From Nonomuraea sp. PA05 (GTDB lineage Bacteria; Actinomycetota; Actinomycetes; Streptosporangiales; Streptosporangiaceae): a stretch of 64,000 nucleotides of DNA. Shown here one piece after another: positions 50,087-57,569 of the stretch. The notes below the pieces were generated by a model, which was not told where the DNA came from, did not search any database, and saw only the letters and a program-made list of their open reading frames with translations. The translations under genes and the position numbers were made by a program. Position 1 is the first letter of the stretch. Every line of letters starts with the position of its first letter. The stretch is from positions 1 to 64,000 of the forward strand of contig NZ_VSEY01000057.1 of assembly GCF_008086045.1 (NCBI RefSeq), given 5' to 3'.

Positions 50087-51217
50087 TCAGGCGTGGTGGG
50101 CGGCCCGCAGCAGCAGGTCGCACAGCGCGTCGGCGGCGTCCAGCCGGCCCAGCTTGGCCGCCGCCTGCCCCATGCCCTGCCGCAGCCCGGGGTCGGCCAG
50201 CAGCGGCATCAGCTCGGCCAGCAGCATGTCGGCCGTGGGATGCGGCTCCAGCAGCGCGCGGGCCGCGCCCGCGGAGGCCAGGTAGCCGGCGTTCTTGCGC
50301 TGCTCGTCGCCGCCGGTCGGGATGAGCGGGATCAGCACGGACGGCTTGCCGATGGCGGTCAGCTCCGACACCGTGCCTGCCCCGCTGCGGGAGATCACCA
50401 CGTCGGCCGCCGCGAACAGGTCGGCCAGCTCGCTCCCCACGTACGGGACCGGATGGTAGCGGTCGGCCAGCTCGGGCGGCAGCGCCACGGCGCGCATCTG
50501 GTCGATCCAGGCGGGCCCGCACTGGTGCACGATCTGCGCGTGCGGCAGCAGCCGGGGCAGGCTCTCCGCGATGAGCGTGTTGATCTGCTTGCTGCCCTGT
50601 GCGCCGCCGGTCACGTAGATGAGCGGCACCTCGAAGGTCAGCCCGAACAGGTCGTAGGCCGCCGCGCGGTTGCCCTGCAGCAGCTCCGGCCTGATCGGGT
50701 TGCCGGTCACGACGGCCTTGGCGCGGGCCGAGGCGGGCAGGTACTGCATGGACGACTCGTGCGACAGCGCGATGGTGGTCGCCAGTCTGGACAGGATGCG
50801 GTTGGCCAGGCCCACCACGGTGGTCTGCTCGTGCATCACCAGCGGCCGGCGGATGATCTTGGCGGCCACGCCGATGGGCACCGCCACGTAACCCCCGGTC
50901 GACAGCACCACGTCCGGCAGGTAGCGGGCGGCGTGCCCGATCGCCTGGAACACCCCGACGGGGATGCGGAACACGTCGGCGATGTTGGTGCCCAGCTCCT
51001 TGAGGTTGGGCCGGCGGCGCAGTTTGCCCGTGGTGATCGCCTTGAACGGGATGCCGTGCTCGGCGGTGATCCGCGCCTCCAGGCCGTTGGCGGTGCCCAC
51101 CCAGAGCACGTCGTGCGGCACCTGACGTCGCTGGACGGCCGACAGGGTCGTCAGAGCCGGATAGGTGTGACCACCGGTGCCGCCGCCGGTGATCAACAGT
51201 CGCAGGGTTCGTGACAT
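50087..51217 (-). CDS. MurG-like glycosyltransferase (GT28 family)
   Basis: 376 residues, similar in length to MurG (about 355-375). The N-terminal glycine-rich loop is ITGGGTGGHTYPALT, the membrane-acceptor side contains DVVLSTGGYVAVPIGVAAK and MHEQTTVVGLANR, and the donor site shows TGGAQGSKQIN and SRSGAGTVSELTAIGKPSVLIPL with GGDEQRKNA. These match the UDP-GlcNAc-dependent GT-B fold. It lies outside a dcw gene cluster, next to a formylglycine-generating-enzyme gene (4 bases away), so it may be a second copy for a special glycolipid or a resistance allele. Real MurG function is not assured. Confidence 0.85.
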   Translation of the reverse strand: MSRTLRLLITGGGTGGHTYPALTTLSAVQRRQVPHDVLWVGTANGLEARITAEHGIPFKAITTGKLRRRPNLKELGTNIADVFRIPVGVFQAIGHAARYLPDVVLSTGGYVAVPIGVAAKIIRRPLVMHEQTTVVGLANRILSRLATTIALSHESSMQYLPASARAKAVVTGNPIRPELLQGNRAAAYDLFGLTFEVPLIYVTGGAQGSKQINTLIAESLPRLLPHAQIVHQCGPAWIDQMRAVALPPELADRYHPVPYVGSELADLFAAADVVISRSGAGTVSELTAIGKPSVLIPLIPTGGDEQRKNAGYLASAGAARALLEPHPTADMLLAELMPLLADPGLRQGMGQAAAKLGRLDAADALCDLLLRAAHHA

Positions 51218-51221
51218 GCGA

Positions 51222-52139
51222 TCAGCGTAGGGCCGCGCAGCGGAAGCCGGTGTGCCCGGTCGAGGAGTCGGGCGTGTTGTTCGTCCGCGCGGCCACCCGA
51301 TAACGGTTGCAGTAGGAGTCGTGACACATGTACGACCCGCCGCGGATCACCTTGGCCGCGCCCTCGGCGGGCCCGGCCGGGTTGTCGGCGAACGGCTCCC
51401 ACTCCACGCCCCACCAGTCGGCGGTCCACTCCCACACGTTGCCGGAGACGTTGTAGAGGCCGTAGCCGTTCGGCTGGAACGACTTGACCGGCATCGTCCC
51501 CTTGCTCGGCGCCGTCGGGAAGCGGCCCTGCCAGATGTTGCACCGCTGCCGCCCCTTGGGCGCCAACTCGTCGCCCCACGGGTAGCGCCTGCGCTCCAGG
51601 CCGCCCCTGGCCGCCATCTCCCACTCCGCCTCGGTGGGCAGCCGCTTGCCCGCCCAGGCGGCGTACGCGGTGGCGTCGTTCCACGAGACGTGCACGACGG
51701 GATGGTTCTGCCGGTCGCCGATCGTCGAGCCGGGGCCCTCGGGGGAGCGCCAGGCGGCCCCCTCGACGCCCGCCCACCACGGCGCGCCCGGCACCGTCGC
51801 CTCCATCACGCCGGTCGTGGCGAACCGGCGGAAGACGAACGACCAGCCGATCCGCTCGGCCTCGGTGACGTAGCCGGTCTCCTTGACGAACGTGGCGAAC
51901 TGCGCGTTCGTCACGCACGCAGGGTCGATCCAGAACGGGTCCACCCGCACCTCGCGCACCGGGCCCTCGCCGTCCTCGGGGCGCCCGTCGGGGTCGTCGC
52001 CGCCCATGAGGAACGTGCCTCCGGGGACGCGCACCATCCCGCGTGGCGGCCCGCCCGGCGCGGGGCGCCGCACGGCGATCTGGACCTCGCTCACCTGCCC
52101 GGCGGCGGAGTCGCGGCTCGGGCCACAACAAGCGCTCAA
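51222..52139 (-). CDS. Formylglycine-generating enzyme (sulfatase-activating, copper-dependent type)
   Basis: About 305 residues from a TTG at 52139 with a GGGGGGA site (MSACCGPSRD); a GTG at 52094 is the alternative. It oxidises the Cys of C-x-P-x-R sulfatase motifs to formylglycine. The two essential cysteines are in the RGGSYMCHDSYCNRYRVAAR region, close to the known actinobacterial FGE sequence, and the N-terminal FGE domain has MVRVPGGTFLMGG and NVSGNVWEWTADWW. Full family length. No sulfatase gene is adjacent in this window. Confidence 0.9.
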   Translation of the reverse strand: MSACCGPSRDSAAGQVSEVQIAVRRPAPGGPPRGMVRVPGGTFLMGGDDPDGRPEDGEGPVREVRVDPFWIDPACVTNAQFATFVKETGYVTEAERIGWSFVFRRFATTGVMEATVPGAPWWAGVEGAAWRSPEGPGSTIGDRQNHPVVHVSWNDATAYAAWAGKRLPTEAEWEMAARGGLERRRYPWGDELAPKGRQRCNIWQGRFPTAPSKGTMPVKSFQPNGYGLYNVSGNVWEWTADWWGVEWEPFADNPAGPAEGAAKVIRGGSYMCHDSYCNRYRVAARTNNTPDSSTGHTGFRCAALR

Positions 52140-52270
52140 GAGTTCCCCCCAAGTGTCACGACACCAAGGAAGGGTAGTGCCTGGGGCATGGCCAGGATGA
52201 CGCGCCCGCTCGGCTGGGCGCACTCCTGCGTGAGCACTCAGTCACTCCGTCCGTCACGTTGGAGGATCCG

Positions 52271-52330
52271 GTGCCCGTCGAGCTTCGCCACAGCCACCTC
52301 AGTTTCGCCGTAAAAGCCGCAGACCGGTAG
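52271..52330 (+). CDS. Possible 19-residue leader peptide before ppx
   Basis: GTG at 52271 is preceded by GGAGG at 52261-52265 (5-base spacing). The frame reads MPVELRHSHLSFAVKAADR and ends in TAG at 52328-52330, ten bases before the ppx ATG. The gap 52140-52339 otherwise shows no other ORF. It could be a translated leader that couples to ppx, or chance. Confidence 0.35.
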   Translation: MPVELRHSHLSFAVKAADR

Positions 52331-52339
52331 CTTTCTACC

Positions 52340-53302
52340 ATGCGACTCGGCGTGCTGGACATCGGCTCGAACACCGTCCATTTACTGGTCGTCGACGCCC
52401 ACCGTGGCGCGCGGCCCATGCCTGCCTACTCCCACAAGGTCGACCTTCGCCTCACCGAGCACCTCGACAAGGACCAGAAGCTCGGCAAGGTCGGCGTCGA
52501 GCGGCTCGGCAGCTTCGTCGAGGAGGCCGTCCACCTCGCCGAGGACAAGGGGGTGGAGGACCTGCTGGCCTTCGCCACCTCCGCCGTGCGCGAGGCCGCC
52601 AACGGCGAACAGGTGCTCGCCGAGATCGACAAGCGCTGCGGCGTGCACATCGCGGTGCTGTCCGGCCGTGACGAGGCCAGGCTGACGTTCCTGGCGGTGC
52701 GGCGGTGGTTCGGCTGGTCGTCCGGCCGGTTGCTGGCCTTCGACATCGGGGGCGGCTCGCTGGAGATCGCCGCGGGGGTGGACGAGGAGCCCGACGTCGC
52801 CGTGTCGCTGCCGCTGGGCGCGGGGCGCCTGACGCGCGACTGGTTCACAGGCGACCCGCCGACGGTGGACGAGGTGCGGAAGCTGCGCAAGCACGTACGA
52901 GCCGAGATCGCCCGCAGGGTCGGCGACGTGGTCAGGTTCGGCGAGCCCGACTGCGCCGTGGCCACCTCGAAGACGTTCAAGCAGCTCGCCAGGATCGCCG
53001 GGGCGGCGCCGTCGAGCGACGGCGCGTACGTCTCCCGCTCGCTGTCGCGCGAGGCCATGGCCGACTGGGCCGTCAAGCTGACCACCATGAAGTCGGCCGA
53101 GCGGGCCCAGCTCTCCGGTGTGTCCGAGGGGCGGGCGGCGCAGCTCGCGGCGGGCGCGCTGGTCGCCGACGCGGCCATGGACCTGTTCGAGGTGGACCGG
53201 CTGGAAGTGTGCCCGTGGGCGCTGCGCGAAGGCGTGATACTGCGCAGGCTCGACCTGCTGCCCGGGCGGCTCGACCAGCTCAACGGCGGCCCTGACCAAT
53301 GA
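52340..53302 (+). CDS. Ppx/GppA exopolyphosphatase/guanosine pentaphosphatase family protein
   Basis: 320 residues. The ASKHA-type phosphate loops are DIGSNTVHLLVVD near residue 6 and FDIGGGSLEIAAG near 130, with FATSAVREAANG and SGRDEARLTF between. The length matches the short actinobacterial Ppx proteins (about 310). It hydrolyses polyphosphate or pppGpp by family. The ATG at 52340 is preceded by a weak ribosome site, but a short leader ORF with a strong site precedes it. Confidence 0.9.
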   Translation: MRLGVLDIGSNTVHLLVVDAHRGARPMPAYSHKVDLRLTEHLDKDQKLGKVGVERLGSFVEEAVHLAEDKGVEDLLAFATSAVREAANGEQVLAEIDKRCGVHIAVLSGRDEARLTFLAVRRWFGWSSGRLLAFDIGGGSLEIAAGVDEEPDVAVSLPLGAGRLTRDWFTGDPPTVDEVRKLRKHVRAEIARRVGDVVRFGEPDCAVATSKTFKQLARIAGAAPSSDGAYVSRSLSREAMADWAVKLTTMKSAERAQLSGVSEGRAAQLAAGALVADAAMDLFEVDRLEVCPWALREGVILRRLDLLPGRLDQLNGGPDQ

Positions 53303-53365
53303 AGTAAGGTCGATATATCCTAATCTGTTGGCATAAAGCGCTGGTGGGCGGGCACTTTCCGCCGA

Positions 53366-53716
53366 ATGATGACAGTGCTCGGCGCGATCGGATCCCTCGC
53401 AGTCGTCCTCCTTCTCATCGTCCTATCGGTGCTGCTCATCTCGGTCGTCGCGATGCTCGCCCTGCTCGCGATGGCCGCCTCGATGACCCACTGGAAACGG
53501 ATCTGGAGGCGGCTGTCCAGGCGGGAGCCCCGGCTGGAGCTGAAGCTCAGCGGGGAGACCGTGCCCGAGCGGCGGCGGGCGGAGCTGAGCGGGAACGAGC
53601 CCCGGGTACGCCGCCGCTTCCTGCTCGGCGACGCGCGGCCCCACGAGGCCAGGCGCGGCGCCGGCCTGCGCGGCTACCGCATGCACCGCCCGCTGGACCG
53701 CCGCACCAGGGTCTGA
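53366..53716 (+). CDS. Small membrane protein of unknown function
   Basis: 116 residues. One long hydrophobic helix runs from about 3 to 38 (LGAIGSLAVVLLLIVLSVLL then ISVVAMLALLAMAA), and the tail is very basic and hydrophilic (WKRIWRRLSRREPRLE, ending LDRRTRV). This looks like an N-terminal anchor with a cytosolic Arg-rich tail. No family recognised. The ATG at 53366 has no strong ribosome site; a second Met follows directly. It is followed by a strong hairpin. Confidence 0.6.
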   Translation: MMTVLGAIGSLAVVLLLIVLSVLLISVVAMLALLAMAASMTHWKRIWRRLSRREPRLELKLSGETVPERRRAELSGNEPRVRRRFLLGDARPHEARRGAGLRGYRMHRPLDRRTRV

Positions 53717-53743
53717 GGGCACAGGGGCCTCGCCCGGAAAGAA

Positions 53744-53779
53744 GTGCCGCACCAGAACTCGCGAGCCCTGGTGCGGCAC
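53744..53779. terminator. Strong bidirectional hairpin terminator
   Basis: GTGCCGCACCAG (53744-53755) and CTGGTGCGGCAC (53768-53779) form a perfect 12-bp stem with a 12-base loop that itself contains CTCGCGAG. It lies between the convergent membrane-protein gene and the RsbW-like gene. No T-run on either side. Confidence 0.75.
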
Positions 53780-53812
53780 CTGGTGGGATACGGCGGGAGC
53801 TCCGCCTGGGGG

Positions 53813-54244
53813 TCAGGTGGCCATGAGGTGCTGCCCGGCGGCGCCCGGCGCGTAGCGCAGGCGTTTCTCCAGGCAGACCACGGAGCCGTGCTCCCGCCGG
53901 TTGGTGAAACGGATGTCGTCGGCGAGTGCCCGCATGATCTGCAGCCCGCGCCCGTGCTCGGCGCCCGGTTCGGGCTCCGCCACCTCGCGCGGGTCGAATC
54001 CGTCGCCGTTGTCGACCACCTTGATCACACACAGGTGGTCGTGGACGGACGCGCTGACCGTGTAGTCATCGCTGGGCGCCGCATGTCTGATCACATTGGA
54101 GCACGCCTCGGTGAGCATGAGCTCGATGTCATCTCGGACCTGGGGCTCGACGCCGAGCGACCGCAGCGTGCCGTCCAGCATCTGCCTGATCAGCGGGACG
54201 CTCGCCGCATCCCTGGGCAGTCGGAGTGCCATCGTAGCCTCCAC
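53813..54244 (-). CDS. RsbW-like ATP-binding (HATPase_c_2) anti-sigma regulator
   Basis: About 143 residues from a GTG at 54244 (GGGAGGAGG upstream) or 139 from ATG 54232. The Bergerat-fold N-box is MLTEACSNVIRHA, G1 is VVDNGDGFD, and G2 is EHGRGLQIMRAL, all well preserved, so it should bind ATP. It contains AVEATMALRLPRD, the usual opening of actinomycete serine kinase/anti-sigma proteins. The partner sigma or anti-anti-sigma factor is not in this window. Confidence 0.85.
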   Translation of the reverse strand: MEATMALRLPRDAASVPLIRQMLDGTLRSLGVEPQVRDDIELMLTEACSNVIRHAAPSDDYTVSASVHDHLCVIKVVDNGDGFDPREVAEPEPGAEHGRGLQIMRALADDIRFTNRREHGSVVCLEKRLRYAPGAAGQHLMAT

Positions 54245-54334
54245 TGCGCCTCCTCCCGTCTGGATGCGTGCGAGCCTTCTGCCCACGAATCCGTGTCCCA
54301 ATCGTCGTTATCGGACGGGACGGGGCCGAAAAGC

Positions 54335-54880
54335 TCATCGCTCCAGGAGGCGGTGGGCCACTTCCAGGCAGGCCTTGTGGATCTCGTCCTCGGAGAGCTC
54401 GCCCTCCTTCATCAGCCACTTGCCCGCGTGCAGGGCGAACAGCGCCAGCGAATGGCTGATCCGCTCGGCGGGCGGGGCGCCCGGCTCGCTGATCTCGGAC
54501 GTGAGCTCTCCCATGCGCTGCCGGATCTTGATCAGCGTGGGGTGGTCGCGCAGCGCCGTCTGGTTGCGCTCCAGGAACCTGGCGATGCCGAGGTGCCGGG
54601 TCGCGCGGATCTTCTCGGCGTAGCGGTCGACCAGCTCACGGCGCGTCTCGGGGCCCCTGGGCCGGCTCCTGACCCAGGCGAGCAGCTCGTCGAGCTCCTC
54701 CAGCCGCTGCTCGACCAGGCTCGCCACGATGTCGTCCTTGGTCTTGAAGTGGTAGTAAAGAGCGGCTTTCGTCACGCCGAGCTCCTCGGCGATCTCCCGC
54801 AGGGACGTCGCCTCGTACCCCTGCTCGGTGAACAGCCTCAGCGCGATCTCCTGGATTCGGGTTCGCGTGTCTTCCCGCAC
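54335..54880 (-). CDS. TetR-family regulator of the adjacent DHA2 exporter
   Basis: 181 residues. The HTH is near residues 22-46: LREIAEELGVTKAALYYHFKTKD, a textbook TetR recognition helix. The C-terminal helical ligand domain contains LALFALHAGKWLMKEGE. It is divergent from the MFS gene with a 101-base gap carrying two matching palindromes. It probably represses both genes until the drug or metabolite binds. Confidence 0.92.
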   Translation of the reverse strand: MREDTRTRIQEIALRLFTEQGYEATSLREIAEELGVTKAALYYHFKTKDDIVASLVEQRLEELDELLAWVRSRPRGPETRRELVDRYAEKIRATRHLGIARFLERNQTALRDHPTLIKIRQRMGELTSEISEPGAPPAERISHSLALFALHAGKWLMKEGELSEDEIHKACLEVAHRLLER

Positions 54881-54895
54881 TTCGCACCTTTTCTA

Positions 54896-54911
54896 CTTGA
54901 CGGCCGGCAAG
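54896..54911. promoter_or_regulatory. TetR operator 1 for exporter
   Basis: CTTGACGGCCGGCAAG is a 16-bp inverted repeat with one mismatch (A for C), overlapping the -35 TTGACG (54897-54902) of the exporter promoter. It is followed by TAAG, as is operator 2. Confidence 0.75.
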
Positions 54912-54925
54912 TAAGTATTTACCTT
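54897..54925 (+). promoter_or_regulatory. Promoter of the DHA2 exporter
   Basis: TTGACG (54897-54902), 17-base spacer, TACCTT (54920-54925). It lies between and over two TetR-type palindromes, consistent with direct repression. Confidence 0.5.
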
Positions 54926-54933
54926 ATCTTACG

Positions 54934-54949
54934 CTTGCCGGTCGGCAAG
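54934..54949. promoter_or_regulatory. TetR operator 2 for exporter
   Basis: CTTGCCGGTCGGCAAG has perfect 7-bp arms around a GT centre, 38 bases centre to centre from operator 1 and followed by TAAG like the first. Confidence 0.8.
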
Positions 54950-54981
54950 TAAGCAAACGTTCAACCAGATGGGGGTAAAGG

Positions 54982-56550
54982 ATGACGGAGGCTGCCGCCG
55001 GCCGCCGCCGCGAGGTCATGGTCGTCCTGCCCGGCCTGATGCTCGCGATGGTGCTGGCCATGCTGGACAACATGATCGTCGGCACGGCCATGCCGCGCAT
55101 CGTGGGGGAGCTGGGCGGGCTGACCTACCTGTCGTGGGTCGTGACGGCGTACGTGCTGGGCACGACCGTCTCCACGCCGATCTGGGGCAAGATCGGCGAC
55201 CTGTACGGGCGCAAGACCATCTTCATCATCTCGATCCTCATCTTCATGGCCGGCTCGGTGCTGTGCGGCATGGCGGGCTCCGCGATGTTCGGCGGCCCGG
55301 AAGGCGGCATGGCCGAGCTGATCGCCTTCCGCGCGGTGCAGGGCCTCGGCGCCGGCGGCCTCATGGTGAACGTCATGGCCATCATCGGCGACCTGGTGCC
55401 GCCCCGCGAGCGCGGCCAGTACCAGGGCATCACCGCCGGCGTCATGTCGCTGGCCATGATCGCCGGGCCGCTGGTCGGCGGGTTCATCACCGACCACCTC
55501 GACTGGCGCTGGGCCTTCTACGTGAACCTGCCCGTCGGCGCGATCGCGCTGGCCCTCATCATCGCCAAGCTGCACCTGCCCCCGGTGAACAGGACGAACG
55601 TGCGCATCGACTGGGCGGGCGCCGCCCTGCTGTCGATCAGCATCACCGCCATGGTGCTCATCACGACCTGGGGCGGCAACGACTACGCCTGGAACTCCTG
55701 GCAGATCCTCGGCCTCGGCGCGCTGGCCCTGCTCACGCTGGCGGTGTTCATCCTGGTCGAGCGGCGCACCGTCGAGCCGATCATGCCGCTGCAGCTCTTC
55801 CGCAACCGCAACTTCACGCTGATCTCGATCATCGGCTTCCTGCTCGGCTTCGCCATGTTCGGCGCGATCAACTTCCTGCCGCTGTTCCAGCAGCTCGTGC
55901 AGGGCGCCACCGCCACCAACTCCGGCCTGCTGATGCTGCCCATGATGGGTGCCGCCATGGTCGTGTCGATCTTCGTGGGCCGGGCCATCACCAGCACCGG
56001 CAAGTACAAGATCTACCCCGTGATCGGCGGCTTCGGCATGGTCGCCGGCATGTGGCTGCTGTCCACCATGGACGTCGCCACGCCGGCCTGGGAGACCGGC
56101 CTCTACATCGCGGTGCTCGGCCTCGGCATGGGCTTCCTCATGCAGACCACGATGCTCATCGCGCAGAACAGCGTCGAGCAGCGCGACCTCGGCGTCGCCA
56201 GCAGCACCAGCACCTTCTTCCGCTCGATCGGCGGGTCCTTCGGCGTCTCCCTGTTCGGCGCGGTCTTCAACAACCACCTGCTGGCGGAGCTGACCACCCG
56301 CTTCGGCGGGAGCGCGGCCGGGAACATGGCCGGCAACGGCGCCAGGATGGACCCCGCTGCGGTCGCCCAGCTCCCCGCCCAGGTGCGCACCGGGCTGCTG
56401 GAGTCGCTGGCCGTCTCCATCTCCGGCGTGTTCTCGTGGGCCATCGCGTTCGCCGTCGTCGTGCCGGTGCTCGCGGTGTTCGTCAAGGAGATCCCGCTGC
56501 GCGGCGCCAGCCCGTCGGACGAGAAGGCGGCCACCCCGGCCGCCGGGTGA
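54982..56550 (+). CDS. DHA2-family (EmrB/QacA) MFS exporter
   Basis: 522 residues, 14 predicted membrane helices. The motif C-like LDNMIVGTAMPRI lies in the first helix region, with WVVTAYVLG, the motif A GKIGDLYGRKTIF, and GLLMLPMMGAAMV further on. The DHA2 group exports drugs or metabolites by proton antiport. It is controlled by the divergent TetR gene. The start follows GGGGTAAAGG. The end (EKAATPAAG) is duplicated as non-coding sequence immediately after the stop. Confidence 0.92.
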   Translation: MTEAAAGRRREVMVVLPGLMLAMVLAMLDNMIVGTAMPRIVGELGGLTYLSWVVTAYVLGTTVSTPIWGKIGDLYGRKTIFIISILIFMAGSVLCGMAGSAMFGGPEGGMAELIAFRAVQGLGAGGLMVNVMAIIGDLVPPRERGQYQGITAGVMSLAMIAGPLVGGFITDHLDWRWAFYVNLPVGAIALALIIAKLHLPPVNRTNVRIDWAGAALLSISITAMVLITTWGGNDYAWNSWQILGLGALALLTLAVFILVERRTVEPIMPLQLFRNRNFTLISIIGFLLGFAMFGAINFLPLFQQLVQGATATNSGLLMLPMMGAAMVVSIFVGRAITSTGKYKIYPVIGGFGMVAGMWLLSTMDVATPAWETGLYIAVLGLGMGFLMQTTMLIAQNSVEQRDLGVASSTSTFFRSIGGSFGVSLFGAVFNNHLLAELTTRFGGSAAGNMAGNGARMDPAAVAQLPAQVRTGLLESLAVSISGVFSWAIAFAVVVPVLAVFVKEIPLRGASPSDEKAATPAAG

Positions 56551-56579
56551 GAAGAGAAGGCGGCCATCCCGCCGCCGGA
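56521..56579. repeat. Copy of the exporter gene's 3' end after its stop
   Basis: GAGAAGGCGGCCA..CCCG..GCCGCCGG is present at 56521-56547 (coding, codons before the stop) and at 56554-56579 (non-coding), 33 bases apart. Copy 2 differs by a few small changes. Confidence 0.85.
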
Positions 56580-56627
56580 CGAAAAATGGGAGGCGCCGGA
56601 CCCGGCGCTTCCAGGACAATCCTGCCC

Positions 56628-57560
56628 ATGCACACCATCCGCCGGCCACGCGTGGACGACGCCGCGGCCATCCACGAGCTCGTCGCCGCGAGCGACACGG
56701 CGGTCATCGGCGCCGCGGACTCCACTCTGGAGGACATCACCGACGAGCTGGTCGAGCCCGGCTTCGACCGCGAGCGGGACGGCTGGCTGGCCCACGACGC
56801 CGGCGGCCGGCTCGACGGCTGGGCCTGGGCCTGCCGCAACGGCGACAGCGACCTCGTCGACGTCGAGGTCGTCGTCCGCCCCGGCGTGGACGGGCTTGCC
56901 GAGGAGCTGTGGCCCACCGTACTGGCCCGCGCGGCCGAGCTGGGCAAGGAACGCGGCCACGACACCGTCACCCTGCACATCGGCGTCTACCGCGCCGACG
57001 GGGGCAAGCGGGCGCGGGTGGAGGCGCTGGGCTTCGAGCCGGGCACGAGCTTCCACCGCATGCGCATCGACCACGACGGGCCCATCGAGCCGCCCGCCGC
57101 GCCGCCGGGGCTCACGCTGCACTCGGGGGGAAGCGACGAGGTGCGGCGCGAGGCGCACCGCGTGCACCAGGAGGGCTTCGCCGAGCACTTCGGGTTCGTG
57201 CAGGTCAGCTACGAGCAGTGGTACGAGCGCAGGCAGGCCTCCAGCTCCACCGACTGGAGCCAGCTCACCCTGGCCCGCCTCGACGGGCGGCCCGCCGCGC
57301 TGCTCGTCGGCAACGACCAGTTCCTGCTCGACGAGGGCTGCGGCTACGTGGCCACGCTCGCGGTGCTGCCCGAGTACCGGGGCCGGGGGCTGGGCCGGTT
57401 CCTGCTGCGGCACGCCTTCGCCGCCGACGCGGCGCGCGGGCGCAAGGGGACGATCCTGCACGTCGACTCCAACAACACCACCCCCGCGCTCGGCCTGTAC
57501 GAGTCGGCGGGGATGCGGCTGGTCATGGCCATCGACGTCTGGCAGCGCCGCCTGCCCTGA
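56628..57560 (+). CDS. Double-domain GNAT acetyltransferase
   Basis: 310 residues with two GNAT halves. The first (about 1-140) has a worn CoA loop, and the second (about 160-310) keeps VATLAVLPEYRGRGLGRFLLRHAF and the NNTTPALGLYESAGMRL ending. Similar two-domain proteins include mycothiol synthase (MshD). Specific MshD identity is not supported by any motif I can verify. The gene is convergent with the helicase gene (gap 9 bases). Confidence 0.82.
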   Translation: MHTIRRPRVDDAAAIHELVAASDTAVIGAADSTLEDITDELVEPGFDRERDGWLAHDAGGRLDGWAWACRNGDSDLVDVEVVVRPGVDGLAEELWPTVLARAAELGKERGHDTVTLHIGVYRADGGKRARVEALGFEPGTSFHRMRIDHDGPIEPPAAPPGLTLHSGGSDEVRREAHRVHQEGFAEHFGFVQVSYEQWYERRQASSSTDWSQLTLARLDGRPAALLVGNDQFLLDEGCGYVATLAVLPEYRGRGLGRFLLRHAFAADAARGRKGTILHVDSNNTTPALGLYESAGMRLVMAIDVWQRRLP

Positions 57561-57569
57561 ACCCTCGCC

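Noticed and set aside
56628..57560. Naming the double GNAT gene mshD (mycothiol synthase)
   Set aside because: The two-domain layout fits, but no MshD-specific residues or neighbours could be verified from the sequence.
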